From Mycolicibacterium gilvum (GTDB lineage: Bacteria > Actinomycetota > Actinomycetes > Mycobacteriales > Mycobacteriaceae), in assembly GCF_900454025.1 (NCBI RefSeq), contig NZ_UGQM01000001.1, positions 1,736,001 to 1,800,000 on the forward strand: DNA of 64,000 nt, given 5' to 3'. The position numbers were made by a program, and so were the translations under genes. The notes under the pieces are model-generated. The model had not been told where the DNA came from and ran no database searches. It worked only from the letters and a program-made list of their open reading frames with translations. Shown one piece after another: positions 48,885 through 58,555 of the stretch (the first letter of the stretch is position 1; the number at the start of each line of letters is the position of its first letter).

Positions 48885-50935
48885 CTGGCGACCACCACGA
48901 TCGAACCCTCGATGGTCGACACCTCGACCTGCCCGCCGTCGGCCACATCGTGGCGCAGCGCGTCGTCGGGATGAATCAACAAGGTGCAGCGGTCCTTTCC
49001 CCGCATCAGTGCCGCGACGTTGTGCATCCAGGAGTTGTTGGACCGGAGGTGGCGTCTGCTCGTGAGGACGAGATCGTCACGGCTGCGGTCGATCCGGCTC
49101 ACCAGCCGAGGGATGTCGGCTTCCAGCAGCGGGTGCAGCAGCTCGATGCGCCGCGACGGGGTCGTCAAGATGTCGGGGAGGCGGCCGCCCTCGAGTTCTG
49201 CGAGCCGTAGCCCGTCGGGATGGCGTCGGACCTCGTCGAGGGTGAGTCCGCCGGGCCGGCGACCGAGGTCGTCGCCCCACGGCCCCACCCTGATGCCGAG
49301 GTCGGTCATCCGTTCGGGCCCAACGCCGTCGAGCGCCTCGAACACCTCACCGGGATCACGGCCGGACAGCGGCGTGTCGTCGGCCTGACATGCGGTGTGA
49401 ATGATGCCCTGGGTGTACAGATCGTCCATTGCCCGCACGTCGACGTCGGGGACCGCGGTACCCAGAACCGCCCCGGCGAGGCGCAGCAGAATCTCCCATT
49501 CCTGCGGCCGGTCCGGTCGGGTCGGGAACACCGGCTCCGTCCATTTCACGCACGACGCAACGGAATACATCCAGTAGAGGTCGTCGCAGTGCGCCCGCTC
49601 GAGGGGCGACAACCCGGGCAACACGACATGGGCGTGCCGGCTGGTCTCGTTGAGCCAGTTGTCCACCGAGATCATCGCGTCCAACCCGGACAGCGCCGCG
49701 TCGAGCCGACGCGAACCCGGTGCCGAGATCACCGGATTGCCCGCCACGGTGATGAGCCCGCGGATCTGGCCGTCACCGGGTGTGTCGATCTCTTCGGCCA
49801 GACAGCTCACCGGGAACTGGCCCAGCACCTCGGGGACCCTGCGGACGCGGCTGTGGAAGCGGCCGAACCGCCACCCGGGACCGTCCTGGTCGGGAGGCTT
49901 CATGAACATCGGTGACCACACCGCAGCCTTCGGGAACAGTGCGCCGCCGGGTGCGTCCACGCTGCCGAGCGCGACGTTGAGCACGAAGACCAGCCAGGTC
50001 GCCAGCGTGCCGAATTCCTGTGTACACGCGCCGATCCGGCTGTAGAGCACCGGGCGTTCGGCAGCCGCGAGGTCGGCTGCCAGTCGGCGGACGGTGCCCG
50101 CGGGCACCCCGGTGGCCACCTCCACGCGTTCGGGGGAGAACCGGGCGGCGAGCCCGACGATGTCGTCGAGCCCGGCGACCAGGTCCTGCAGATGCGGTGG
50201 ACGTCGTATCCAGCCGCGCTCGGCGAGGGTGTGCAGGATCGCGAACAACAGCAACGCATCGGTCCCGGGATGTACGGGCACCCACTCCGAGGCTCGCCGC
50301 GCGGTCGGGGTCCGACGCGGATCGACCACGACGACCGTGCCCCCGCGGGCGCGGATCGCCGCGAGACGTCCCATGATGTCGGGTGCCGACAGCATGGACC
50401 CCTGAGACGCAGAAGGGTTGGCGCCCAGCATCATCAGGTGGTCGGTACGGTCGAGGTCAGGGATCGGGGCGTTCCACATTCCGCCAAACAGCAGCGCGCT
50501 GACCACGTTGAGCGGCCACTGGTCGACCGTGCCCGGCGTGTAGTACGCGGGCATGCCCACTGCCCCTGCCATACCGACCAGCGCGCCGATGTAGGTCTGC
50601 AGTCCGAGGTTGTGGGCGACCGGATTGCCGAGGTAGACCGTGACCGCCCGTGCGCCGTACCGGTCGATCACCGGGCGCAGAACGCGTTCGGTCTCGGTGA
50701 ACGCGTCGTCCCAGGACACCTGCACGTGCTCGCCCGACCGCGAGCGCACCAGGGGGAGCCGCAGACGGTCCGGATCATGGTGGATCTGGTGCAGGGACGC
50801 ACCTTTCGGGCACAGATGACCCCGCGACCAGACGTCGTCGGCATTGCCGCGAGCCGAGGTGGCGACCCCGTCGGACACGGTGATCTTCAGTCCGCACATC
50901 GCCTCACACAGCGGGCACGTGATGCGATGCTCCAC
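48869..50935 (-). CDS. molybdopterin-dependent oxidoreductase (frameshifted near the 3' end)
   Basis: 688 residues as sequenced. Cys7, Cys10, Cys14 and Cys42 form the 4Fe-4S site (CPLCEAMC...HLCPKG), and molybdopterin-guanine-dinucleotide-binding regions follow, e.g. LMMLGANPSASQGSM and VVVVDPRRT. Homologues (M. tuberculosis Rv0197-like) are about 760 residues long. Here the frame ends prematurely after VVVARCPTR because a single G seems missing at 48884-48885; the true C-terminus continues in another frame. The lost part contacts the cofactor, so the product is probably inactive unless the deletion is a sequencing error. No electron-transfer subunit is adjacent. The substrate is unknown. Confidence 0.88.
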   Translation of the reverse strand: MEHRITCPLCEAMCGLKITVSDGVATSARGNADDVWSRGHLCPKGASLHQIHHDPDRLRLPLVRSRSGEHVQVSWDDAFTETERVLRPVIDRYGARAVTVYLGNPVAHNLGLQTYIGALVGMAGAVGMPAYYTPGTVDQWPLNVVSALLFGGMWNAPIPDLDRTDHLMMLGANPSASQGSMLSAPDIMGRLAAIRARGGTVVVVDPRRTPTARRASEWVPVHPGTDALLLFAILHTLAERGWIRRPPHLQDLVAGLDDIVGLAARFSPERVEVATGVPAGTVRRLAADLAAAERPVLYSRIGACTQEFGTLATWLVFVLNVALGSVDAPGGALFPKAAVWSPMFMKPPDQDGPGWRFGRFHSRVRRVPEVLGQFPVSCLAEEIDTPGDGQIRGLITVAGNPVISAPGSRRLDAALSGLDAMISVDNWLNETSRHAHVVLPGLSPLERAHCDDLYWMYSVASCVKWTEPVFPTRPDRPQEWEILLRLAGAVLGTAVPDVDVRAMDDLYTQGIIHTACQADDTPLSGRDPGEVFEALDGVGPERMTDLGIRVGPWGDDLGRRPGGLTLDEVRRHPDGLRLAELEGGRLPDILTTPSRRIELLHPLLEADIPRLVSRIDRSRDDLVLTSRRHLRSNNSWMHNVAALMRGKDRCTLLIHPDDALRHDVADGGQVEVSTIEGSIVVVARCPTR

Positions 50936-50965
50936 CAGCGCACCGTAGCAACCGGTGCGCCCGCA

Positions 50966-52177
50966 TCACTTCAATTCGGCGGAGGACAATCCGAGGAGCC
51001 GGCGGGCCACGACGAGCTGCTGGATCTGCTGGGTGCCCTCGAAGATGTCGAGGATCTTCGAGTCGCGGGCCCACTTCTCCAGCAGTGCCTGCTCGGAATA
51101 GCCTGTCGTACCGGCCAGCTCCACCGTCTTCAGGGTGATGTCGCTGGCGACACGGGCAGCCTTCGCCTTACCCATCGAGGCTTCCTTGGAGTTCGGGATC
51201 CTGTTGTCCGCCTGCCAGGCCGAGCGCAGGGTCAACAGGTATCCGGACTCCCAGTCGGCCTCCATCCGCAGGAACTCCGCGGCTGCGGCGCTCTGGGCGT
51301 GGGCGGGCTTGTCGTAGGAAATCTCGATGCCCGCATCGGTCAGGATCTTGCGAAGCTCCTCGAGCGCCGCGCGCGCGACACCGACGGCCATCCCCGCCAC
51401 GACGGGCCTGGTGTTGTCGAAGGTCTCCATGACCCCGGCAAAGCCCTTCTCGACGTTGATGTCCGGGCTGCCCAACAGGTTTTCCCTGGGGATCCGGACA
51501 TTGTCGAAACGGATCGCCGCGGTGTCGGAGGCCTTGATGCCGAGCTTGTGTTCCAGGCGTTCGATCGTGACACCCGGATGCTCGCGCGGCACGATGAACG
51601 ACTTGATGGCCGCCCGGCCCTTCGATTTGTCCAGAGACGCCCAAACCACGATGTGGGTGGCGCGCGACCCTGCCGTGACGTAGATCTTCTCGCCGTTGAT
51701 CACGTACTCGTCACCGTCGAGCTTGGCGGTGGTCGAGACAGCGGCGGAGTCCGACCCGAAACCGGGTTCGGTGATCGCCATCGCGGCCCACACCTTGCCG
51801 AGACGTTCGAGTTGCTCGTCGGTCGCGACGCCGGAGATGGCCGCGTTCCCCAATCCCTGGAAGGGGATCGACAGCACGAGTGCGACGTCGCCCCAGCTCA
51901 CTTCGATGATGTTCAGGACGGCGGACATGTTGCCGCCGTTGATGTTTCCCTTGGGGCCGTCATCCCCGTCGCGGAACGCCTCGGCGCCGGCGAACGAGAT
52001 GGTCTTGGCCTCGGAGATGCCTTCGAACAGCGTCGCGACGGTGTCCAACTCGACGGGGTAGGCGTGTTCCTTCTCGTCGTACTTGCGGGAGATGGGGCGC
52101 AGTATCTCCGCAGCGCCCTGGTGGCCCTTCTCGATGACGGCCCGCAGTTTTTTCGGCAGTTCCAGATTGATCGCCAT
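50966..52177 (-). CDS. fadE23: acyl-CoA dehydrogenase FadE23-like
   Basis: 403 residues. MAITEPGFGSDSAAVSTTAK and the C-terminal ILDIFEGTQQIQQLVVARRLLG, with the catalytic glutamate in FEGTQQIQ, mark a full acyl-CoA dehydrogenase. In mycobacteria it is encoded after FadE24, and the two probably form a heteromeric alpha2-beta2 enzyme like the steroid side-chain dehydrogenases. Here it follows fadE24 by 27 bp with SD-like AAAAGGA before the ATG at 52177. It introduces the alpha-beta double bond in an acyl-CoA of unknown type. Confidence 0.93.
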   Translation of the reverse strand: MAINLELPKKLRAVIEKGHQGAAEILRPISRKYDEKEHAYPVELDTVATLFEGISEAKTISFAGAEAFRDGDDGPKGNINGGNMSAVLNIIEVSWGDVALVLSIPFQGLGNAAISGVATDEQLERLGKVWAAMAITEPGFGSDSAAVSTTAKLDGDEYVINGEKIYVTAGSRATHIVVWASLDKSKGRAAIKSFIVPREHPGVTIERLEHKLGIKASDTAAIRFDNVRIPRENLLGSPDINVEKGFAGVMETFDNTRPVVAGMAVGVARAALEELRKILTDAGIEISYDKPAHAQSAAAAEFLRMEADWESGYLLTLRSAWQADNRIPNSKEASMGKAKAARVASDITLKTVELAGTTGYSEQALLEKWARDSKILDIFEGTQQIQQLVVARRLLGLSSAELK

Positions 52178-52204
52178 GTCCGAATCCTTTTCCTAGAGAC
52201 TGCG

Positions 52205-53599
52205 TTACAGGACGACAACACCCTCGGCGACGCCGATGGCCCGCAGATCGCGGTACCAGCGCTCGACCGGGTGTTCCTTCGTGTACCCGTGGCCGCCGAG
52301 CAGCTGGACGCCGTCGAGGCCGATCTGCATGCCCTTGTCGGTGCCGAGCTTCTTGGCCAGGGCGGCCTCGCGGGCGAAGGACAGACCCTGCTCGGCACGC
52401 GACGCGCCGCGCCACGTGATCAGGCGGAGTCCATCGAGTTCGATGGCGATGTTGGCGCACATGAAGGCGACCGACTGTCTGCGGGCGATCGGTTCGCCGA
52501 AGGCTTCGCGTTCCTTGACATACGGGATGACGTAGTCGAGCACTGCGTGCGAGGTGCCGACGGCCAGCGCCGCCCAGCCGAGCCGGGACAGGGCGATCGC
52601 CTCGCTGTAGATCCGGGCGGCATCGGAGGTGGACGCGTCCTCCTCGCCGAGCCGGGCGCTCAGCGGCACGGTCACCTTCGCGAGCTCCACCCGGCCCAGT
52701 GCGGCGGCGCGGATGCCCATGCTGGGATCGGCGGTGACGGTCAGCCCCGAGGTGGACGCCTCGACGAGGAACAGCGTGGGCCGGCCGTCGAGCTGAGCGG
52801 CGATGATGAACAGCTCGGCGTCCGCGGCGGCAGGTACGAGCGACTTGACCCCGTCGAGCCGGTATCCGCTCGGTGTGCGCACCGCGGTGGTCCTGAGTGC
52901 CGTGGGGTCGAACAACGGATGGGGTTCGGCGATCGTCAGGCAGGCCTGTGGGACGTGCTCGCCGGCGAACTCCTTCAGGTAGGTGGCCTGCTGATCCGCG
53001 CTGCCCCAGTGGGTCAGGGCGGATGCGACCCCGCCGGGAGCCAGGATCGGCAGCGCCAGACCCATGTCGCCGTACGCGAGGGCCTCGGCGACGAGGGCAT
53101 TGGTGACGGTGCTGCGATGCTCGGCGATGCCGTCGAAATCCTCGGGAATGTTGATCGCGGTGATGCCGAGCTCGGCGGCCTTGGCGATCAGGTCCGGCGG
53201 GTACGTGGCGGCGTCGTCGGCGTCATAAGCCGCGGGCCGCAGGATCTCCTCGGCGAACTCCTCGACCGTCTGCACGATCATCTTCTGGTCGTCGTCAGGG
53301 GTCAGATCGAAATAGTCCGAGCCCTTGGGGCGGTTCTCGGTCAGCCTGGTCGCCGGTTTGCCGATGCCCTGGACGCGCTTGAACTGGCGGGTTGCGGCGC
53401 CGGCTGCGGAGAAGCCGTGTTTCACGCCGTATTTGAGGCCGCGGTTCAACGGGTCGCGGAGGTTGTACTTGTCCAGGAACTCCTGGCCCATCAGCGGCGT
53501 GAGCAGCGCCATCCCGACATCGATCGCCGTGCGACGGTGCTTCTGGAGGCCGACGGCGCTCTCGCGGTCGCCCCGCTTGGGCGGCAAGGTGTTCGTCAT
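52205..53599 (-). CDS. fadE24: acyl-CoA dehydrogenase FadE24-like
   Basis: 464 residues. About 100 N-terminal residues precede the dehydrogenase fold, which shows NIPEDFDGIAEHRSTV, a domain-swapped helical core and LGGHGYTKEHPVERWYRDLRAIGVAEG at the end. The catalytic glutamate segment of FadE23 is absent, as expected for the FAD-binding but non-catalytic partner of a heteromer; this is inference. The ATG at 53599 has GAGGG upstream. A pair of 19-bp direct repeats spaced 25 bp apart lies in its promoter region. The order fadE24-fadE23 equals M. tuberculosis Rv3139-Rv3140. Confidence 0.92.
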   Translation of the reverse strand: MTNTLPPKRGDRESAVGLQKHRRTAIDVGMALLTPLMGQEFLDKYNLRDPLNRGLKYGVKHGFSAAGAATRQFKRVQGIGKPATRLTENRPKGSDYFDLTPDDDQKMIVQTVEEFAEEILRPAAYDADDAATYPPDLIAKAAELGITAINIPEDFDGIAEHRSTVTNALVAEALAYGDMGLALPILAPGGVASALTHWGSADQQATYLKEFAGEHVPQACLTIAEPHPLFDPTALRTTAVRTPSGYRLDGVKSLVPAAADAELFIIAAQLDGRPTLFLVEASTSGLTVTADPSMGIRAAALGRVELAKVTVPLSARLGEEDASTSDAARIYSEAIALSRLGWAALAVGTSHAVLDYVIPYVKEREAFGEPIARRQSVAFMCANIAIELDGLRLITWRGASRAEQGLSFAREAALAKKLGTDKGMQIGLDGVQLLGGHGYTKEHPVERWYRDLRAIGVAEGVVVL

Positions 53600-53645
53600 G
53601 AGTGGCTGCCCTCGGTGTGAGTTCGTCGGACGCGCGAACGCGCAT

Positions 53646-53689
53646 CTGACTCCAGAGTAAGGTACGTGAACTGACTGCTGAGTAAGGTA
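53646..53689. promoter_or_regulatory. two direct repeats upstream of fadE24, candidate regulator sites
   Basis: CTGACT followed three bases later by GAGTAAGGTA occurs at 53646-53664 and again at 53671-53689, a period of 25 bp. On the minus strand each copy also presents TACCTT, a possible -10 element. The spacing and position 50-90 bp before the fadE24 start suggest paired operators on neighbouring helical faces. Confidence 0.55.
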
Positions 53690-53708
53690 GTGCCCGCTGT
53701 AGCCGAAC

Positions 53709-54488
53709 TCACACATCGAGAGCGGCGAGAACCGCGTCGTGCACACGGCCGTTGGTCGCCACCGCGCTGCCGCCGTGCGGCCCGGCACCACCGGACAGAT
53801 CCGTGAACCGCCCCCCGGCCTCACGGACCAGGACGTCGAGCGGGGCGAGGTCCCACAGCTTGACCTCGGGTTCCACCGCGATGTCGACAGCACCCTCGGC
53901 GACCAGGCAGTAGGACCAGAAGTCGCCGTATCCGCGCACCCGCCACACCGCGTCGAGCAGCTCGACGAAGCGGGCACGCTTGTCGTCCCAGCCCGTCGTC
54001 AGGTCGGAATACGACAGGCTCGCCGATGCGAGGTCGCCGACCCCGGACACCGAGATCCGCCGCGTCGTCCCGGCGAAGGATGTGAACGCCCCCTGGCCCT
54101 GGCCGGCCCACCAGCGGCGGCCCAGCGCCGGGGCGCTGACGACGCCGACGACCGGCACCCCGTCGACCAGCAGGGCGATCAGCGTCGACCAGACCGGGAC
54201 TCCGCGGACGAAGTTCTTGGTGCCGTCGATGGGGTCGACGACCCACTGCCTGCCCGTGAACTCCTTCGTGCCGCCGAACTCCTCGCCGAACACCGAGTCC
54301 TGCGGTCGCGCCTCACCCAGCCGCGCGCGCAGCAGCCGCTCGGCGTCCAGGTCGGCGTCGGTGGCCGGCGTGAGATCCGGCTTCGTCTCCACCCGCAGAT
54401 CGACCGCGCCGAATCGCTGCATCGTCAGAACATCGGCTTCATCGGCCAGTTGCAGTGCGAGGGTCACGTCGTCGGCGAGGGTGCTCAT
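53709..54488 (-). CDS. hisN: inositol monophosphatase-family phosphatase (HisN-like)
   Basis: 259 residues. The metal-binding motifs GEEFGG (Glu-Glu), [17 protein letters not shown] and [15 protein letters not shown] are all intact, so this is an active Mg2+-dependent, Li+-sensitive phosphatase. The M. tuberculosis orthologue in this position (Rv3137) is described as histidinol-phosphatase HisN; inositol-phosphate or PAP hydrolysis remain alternatives. The ATG at 54488 begins the conserved N-terminal helix. It lies 109 bp upstream of fadE24 on the same strand. Confidence 0.9.
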   Translation of the reverse strand: MSTLADDVTLALQLADEADVLTMQRFGAVDLRVETKPDLTPATDADLDAERLLRARLGEARPQDSVFGEEFGGTKEFTGRQWVVDPIDGTKNFVRGVPVWSTLIALLVDGVPVVGVVSAPALGRRWWAGQGQGAFTSFAGTTRRISVSGVGDLASASLSYSDLTTGWDDKRARFVELLDAVWRVRGYGDFWSYCLVAEGAVDIAVEPEVKLWDLAPLDVLVREAGGRFTDLSGGAGPHGGSAVATNGRVHDAVLAALDV

Positions 54489-54511
54489 AGCTGTCGTCCT
54501 ACCATGTCGGT

Positions 54512-54889
54512 GTGTTCGAATTCGCGATGATCCTGCTGCTCGTCGGCGCGCTGGTGCTTCTCGCGCGGCCGCTCCTCGCACGCCGGCGGGGGGTGGGCAA
54601 CGGCTGGGTGCCCGGCACGCTGCTGGTCACCGGGGTCAGCCCACGGCCCGACGGGGTCAGCGGAGAGCAGTTCGTCACGATCACCGGGGTCATCAACGGG
54701 CCGACCGTCAACGAGTACACGGTCTACACGCGGATGACGTCCGACGTGAACAGCTGGCCGACGATGGGCCAGCTCATCGACGTGATGTACAACCCCGGAA
54801 ACCCGGAGAAGTGGGCGTTCGGCTCGCGGCCCGAGCCGCTGCCGCCGACCGACCCGCCGCCACCTGCGCCGCCCGCGCCGTACAACTAG
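54512..54889 (+). CDS. small membrane-anchored protein with proline-rich tail, unknown function
   Basis: 125 residues. One N-terminal transmembrane helix ([18 protein letters not shown]) is followed by a compact beta-rich domain ([35 protein letters not shown]), then a tail of prolines. The GTG at 54512 gives the helix directly. The protein probably sits in the cytoplasmic membrane with its domain outside or inside; topology is unclear. It is divergent from the HisN-like gene and convergent with fprA (one base between stops). Confidence 0.85.
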   Translation: MFEFAMILLLVGALVLLARPLLARRRGVGNGWVPGTLLVTGVSPRPDGVSGEQFVTITGVINGPTVNEYTVYTRMTSDVNSWPTMGQLIDVMYNPGNPEKWAFGSRPEPLPPTDPPPPAPPAPYN

Positions 54890-54890
54890 C

Positions 54891-56267
54891 TCAGGCGTGC
54901 CCGATCCGGAGCAGGTCCTCCACACTCGTCACCTTCACCCGCGGCCGGCCTGACCCTTCGCCGGCTGTGCGCTCGTGGGTGTCGATGAGCTTCCAGTGCT
55001 CGCTGGTGATCAGCTTCGGCTGCCGCTCCTGCAGCCACTGCTGCACCTTGTCGGGGTGATCGGACCCGAAGTCGGCCAGCTCCGCGGAGCTCAGATCGTT
55101 GAGCAGGGTCGCGACGGTATCCGCCGAATCCTTCTTGTTGCTGCCGATGACGCCGGTGGGTCCCCGCTTGATCCAGCCGACGACGTAGTCGTTGCGCCGT
55201 CCCTCGACCTTGCCGTCGACATGCGGGATGGTGCCGGCCCGATCGTCGAACGGCAGGCCCGGCGTCGGCAGACCGCGGTAACCGACCGCCCGGACCACGA
55301 GCTGGGCGGCGACCTCGTCGCGTTCACCGGTGTCCTTGGCGCTGATCCGGCCGTCGTCGCCTCTGATCAACTCGTTGCGGCCCAGCACGATCGACTCGAC
55401 CTTGCCGTCACCCCTGATCTCGATCGGCGACGTGCGGAAGCGGAACACGATCCGGCGTTTCGCGCCCTTCGGGGTCGTCTCGGCGTAGCCGCGCAGCACC
55501 TTGATGTTGTTGCGCACGGTCTTCCCCGCGGCCTCGAGGTCCTCATCGGTGATATCGGCGAAATCTCCGGGATCGACGATCACGTCGACATCGCCGAGGG
55601 CTTCGAGATCTCCGAGCTCCCGCAGTTCGAGCGTCGTGAACGGCGCCTGCAGCGGACCCCGCCGCCCGATGATGAGCACCTCCTCGACACCGCGGGCGTG
55701 CAGTGACTCCAGCGCGTGGTCGGCGATGTCGGTCTCGGCGAGGACGTCGGGGTCGCTGACCAGGATCCGGGCCACGTCGATCGCGACGTTGCCGTTGCCG
55801 ACCACCACCGCGCGCCCGCCCGACACGTCGGGCGCCATGTCCACGAAATGGGGGTGCGCGTTGTACCAGCCGACGAAATCGACGGCAGGCACGCTGCCGG
55901 GCAGATCCTCCCCGGGGATACCGAGCGCGCGGTCCGACTGGGCTCCGATGGCGTAGATGACCGCGTCGTAACGCTCGGCCAGTTCGTCGGGGTGCACGTG
56001 CTCGCCGATCACCACGTTGCCGAAGAACCGGAACCGCGGATCGGCGGACGTCTTGTCGAACTGCGCGCTGATCGACTTGATCTTCGGATGATCCGGCGCC
56101 ACACCGGAGCGCACCAGTCCCCACGGGGTGGGCAGCATCTCCAGCATGTCGACACAGACGTCCCGGTTTCCGTCGGCTCCCCCGGATTTCAACAGGGACG
56201 CCGCGGCGAAGTACCCGGAAGGTCCCGAGCCGACGATCGCTACGTAGTACGGCCGCAATGGGGGCAT
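54891..56267 (-). CDS. fprA: NADPH-ferredoxin/adrenodoxin-type reductase FprA
   Basis: 458 residues. FAD is bound by [20 protein letters not shown] and NADPH by [17 protein letters not shown]; a further [21 protein letters not shown] segment is typical of adrenodoxin-reductase-like proteins. It supplies electrons from NADPH to ferredoxins for cytochromes P450. The ATG at 56267 leads directly into the first strand. The neighbour order fprA-prfB is as in M. tuberculosis (Rv3106-Rv3105c), divergent across 195 bp. Confidence 0.96.
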   Translation of the reverse strand: MPPLRPYYVAIVGSGPSGYFAAASLLKSGGADGNRDVCVDMLEMLPTPWGLVRSGVAPDHPKIKSISAQFDKTSADPRFRFFGNVVIGEHVHPDELAERYDAVIYAIGAQSDRALGIPGEDLPGSVPAVDFVGWYNAHPHFVDMAPDVSGGRAVVVGNGNVAIDVARILVSDPDVLAETDIADHALESLHARGVEEVLIIGRRGPLQAPFTTLELRELGDLEALGDVDVIVDPGDFADITDEDLEAAGKTVRNNIKVLRGYAETTPKGAKRRIVFRFRTSPIEIRGDGKVESIVLGRNELIRGDDGRISAKDTGERDEVAAQLVVRAVGYRGLPTPGLPFDDRAGTIPHVDGKVEGRRNDYVVGWIKRGPTGVIGSNKKDSADTVATLLNDLSSAELADFGSDHPDKVQQWLQERQPKLITSEHWKLIDTHERTAGEGSGRPRVKVTSVEDLLRIGHA

Positions 56268-56448
56268 GCACACGCTTTCTGTCGAGCCCAGACGCGCGCA
56301 AGGGGCTGTCGCGACGCGGCCGGACAAGGTCCAGTGACCGACTTTAGAACGCGCCGACCGGAGGCGATGGGATGTCGACGGGATTGGGGAGACCTCGATG
56401 CGAAATTCGGCACCCGGCAGCGACGACCGGCACTCGCGGGAAGGTGGG

Positions 56449-56454
56449 TAACCT
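56449..56454 (+). promoter_or_regulatory. -10 element of prfB, leaderless transcript likely
   Basis: TAACCT fits the mycobacterial TANNNT consensus and ends eight bases before the GTG start of prfB. No ribosome site is present between them, so transcription probably begins at or next to the start codon. Confidence 0.55.
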
Positions 56455-56462
56455 GTTCTTCC

Positions 56463-57581
56463 GTGGATCCTGACCGCCAATCCGACATCGCCGCCCTCGA
56501 CACGACGCTCACCACCGTGGAGCGCGTCGTCGACGTCGACGGCCTGCGCGGTCGCATCCAGCAGCTCGAGAGCGACGCGTCGGACCCGAAGCTGTGGGAC
56601 GACCAGGCGCGCGCCCAGAAGGTCACCAGCGACCTGTCCCACGCCCAGAACGAGCTGCGTCGCGTCGAGGAACTGCGCAGCCGCCTCGACGATCTGCCGG
56701 TGCTCTACGAACTCGCCGCCGAGGAAGAGGGGGCAGGCAGTTCCGAAGCCTTCGCCGAGGCCGACGCCGAGCTGGCCAAACTGCGCGAGGACATCGCGGG
56801 CATGGAGGTCCGCACCCTGCTGTCCGGGGAGTACGACGAACGCGAGGCGCTGGTCAACATCCGGTCGGGAGCGGGCGGCGTCGACGCCGCCGACTGGGCC
56901 GAGATGCTGATGCGGATGTACATCCGGTGGGCCGAGCAGCACGACTACCCCGTCGAGGTCTTCGACACCTCGTACGCCGAGGAGGCCGGCATCAAGAGCG
57001 CCACGTTCGCCGTGCACGCGCCGTATGCGTACGGCAACCTGTCCGTCGAGCAGGGCACCCACCGGCTGGTGCGCATCAGCCCGTTCGACAACCAGAGCCG
57101 GCGCCAGACGTCGTTCGCCGACGTCGAGGTGCTGCCGGTGGTGGAAACCACCGACCACATCGACATCCCCGAGGGCGACGTCCGCGTCGACGTGTACCGC
57201 TCCAGCGGCCCCGGCGGGCAGTCGGTGAACACGACGGACTCTGCTGTGCGGCTCACCCACATCCCGACCGGAATCGTCGTCACCTGTCAGAACGAGAAGT
57301 CGCAGCTGCAGAACAAGGTGTCGGCGATGCGGGTGCTGCAGGCGAAGCTGTTGGAGCGCAAGCGGTTGGAAGAACGCGCCGAGATGGACGCCCTCAAGGG
57401 TGACGGCGGCAGCTCGTGGGGTAACCAGATGCGGTCCTACGTTCTGCACCCGTATCAGATGGTCAAGGATCTGCGCACCGAGTACGAGGTCGGAAATCCT
57501 GCCGCGGTGCTCGACGGCGACATCGACGGATTCCTGGAAGCAGGGATCAGGTGGCGCAACCAGAAAGTCGACGACGAATAA
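56463..57581 (+). CDS. prfB: peptide chain release factor 2
   Basis: 372 residues. The tripeptide SPF, which reads UGA/UAA, is in [15 protein letters not shown], and the catalytic GGQ is in [24 protein letters not shown]. The first 200 residues hold the usual helical domain. Unlike enterobacterial prfB, there is no in-frame UGA and no programmed +1 frameshift. The GTG at 56463 lies eight bases after a -10 hexamer. It starts a run of genes on the plus strand leading to smpB. Confidence 0.97.
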   Translation: MDPDRQSDIAALDTTLTTVERVVDVDGLRGRIQQLESDASDPKLWDDQARAQKVTSDLSHAQNELRRVEELRSRLDDLPVLYELAAEEEGAGSSEAFAEADAELAKLREDIAGMEVRTLLSGEYDEREALVNIRSGAGGVDAADWAEMLMRMYIRWAEQHDYPVEVFDTSYAEEAGIKSATFAVHAPYAYGNLSVEQGTHRLVRISPFDNQSRRQTSFADVEVLPVVETTDHIDIPEGDVRVDVYRSSGPGGQSVNTTDSAVRLTHIPTGIVVTCQNEKSQLQNKVSAMRVLQAKLLERKRLEERAEMDALKGDGGSSWGNQMRSYVLHPYQMVKDLRTEYEVGNPAAVLDGDIDGFLEAGIRWRNQKVDDE

Positions 57582-57583
57582 CC

Positions 57584-58555
57584 TTGAATACCACTGTTCT
57601 CGCGTTTGACATGGCCGGCGCCTGGCGCGGGTTCTGGCAGGGCGACACCGGAGTCTGGATTCTGGGACGCGGTGTTCCGATCGCGCTGCTGTTGATCGGT
57701 GGACTGCTGGCGGCGCGCTTCATCAACTGGTCCGCTCGGCGCATCACCCGCCGCATCGACGCGCAGTACCTGGAGAGCGACCAACTCGTCCGTACCGAAA
57801 GCGCGAAGCACCGCCAGGCGGTGGCGTCGGTGATCTCGTGGGTTTCGGTGGCCCTGCTCTTCGTGATGGTGGCCGTCCAGATCACCGACATCTTGGCCAT
57901 CCCGATCGGTTCTCTGGTCGCACCCGCCGCGGTCATCGGCGCCGCGCTCGGTTTCGGCGCGCAGAAACTGGTTCAGGATCTGTTGGCCGGCTTCTTCATC
58001 ATCACCGAACGGCAGTACGGATTCGGGGACCTGGTGGAGTTGAACATGGTCGGTGCCCCCCAAGCCGCACAGGGCACCGTCGAAGAGGTCACGCTGAGGG
58101 TCACCAAGCTGCGCACCAGCGAGGGCGAGGTGTTCACCGTCCCGAACGGCAACATCGTGCAATCGCTGAACATGTCCAAGGACTGGGCGCGCGCCGTCGT
58201 CGACATTCCGGTGCCCACCACGGTGGACCTCAACCGCGTCAACGAGGTGCTGCACAGGGTCGGTGAGACGGCCATGCAGGACGACGAACTGCGCGCGTTG
58301 CTGCTGGACACCCCCCAGCTGATGGGCGTGGAAAGCATCGAGGTCGACACCGTGAACCTGCGCATGGTGGCGCGGACGTTGCCCGGTAAGCAGTTCGAGG
58401 TCGGTCGACGACTGCGGATCCTGATCATCGCGGCGCTGGCCGGAGCGGGGATCTCCACTCAGGAACACACCCCTGTCGTCAGCAACATCAGCGCCGACGG
58501 CGACACCGCGAGCAGCGAAGCCGACGCGCGGAGCCGGGCGGAGCAGAAGTCGTGA
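57584..58555 (+). CDS. MscS-family mechanosensitive channel
   Basis: 323 residues. Three transmembrane helices lie near 30-48, 80-100 and 107-140; the third has the glycine-alanine pattern of the MscS pore (AAVIGAALGFGAQKLVQDLLAGFFI). A beta domain (VEEVTLRVTKLRTSEGEVFTVPNGNIV) and a C-terminal alpha/beta domain follow. It should release solutes upon osmotic down-shock. I chose the TTG at 57584, which begins NTTVLAFDM; the ATG at 57611 is an alternative nine codons later. The start lies two bases after the prfB stop; the order equals Rv3105c-Rv3104c. Confidence 0.9.
   Translation: MNTTVLAFDMAGAWRGFWQGDTGVWILGRGVPIALLLIGGLLAARFINWSARRITRRIDAQYLESDQLVRTESAKHRQAVASVISWVSVALLFVMVAVQITDILAIPIGSLVAPAAVIGAALGFGAQKLVQDLLAGFFIITERQYGFGDLVELNMVGAPQAAQGTVEEVTLRVTKLRTSEGEVFTVPNGNIVQSLNMSKDWARAVVDIPVPTTVDLNRVNEVLHRVGETAMQDDELRALLLDTPQLMGVESIEVDTVNLRMVARTLPGKQFEVGRRLRILIIAALAGAGISTQEHTPVVSNISADGDTASSEADARSRAEQKS

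Noticed and set aside
50192..53620. 1142-residue plus-strand frame opposite the molybdopterin gene, fadE23 and fadE24
   Set aside because: It spans three real genes on the other strand and encodes only low-complexity sequence.
56463..56700. Programmed +1 frameshift in prfB as in E. coli
   Set aside because: The frame is open from the GTG through the whole gene; no in-frame TGA with a Shine-Dalgarno-like stimulator is present.
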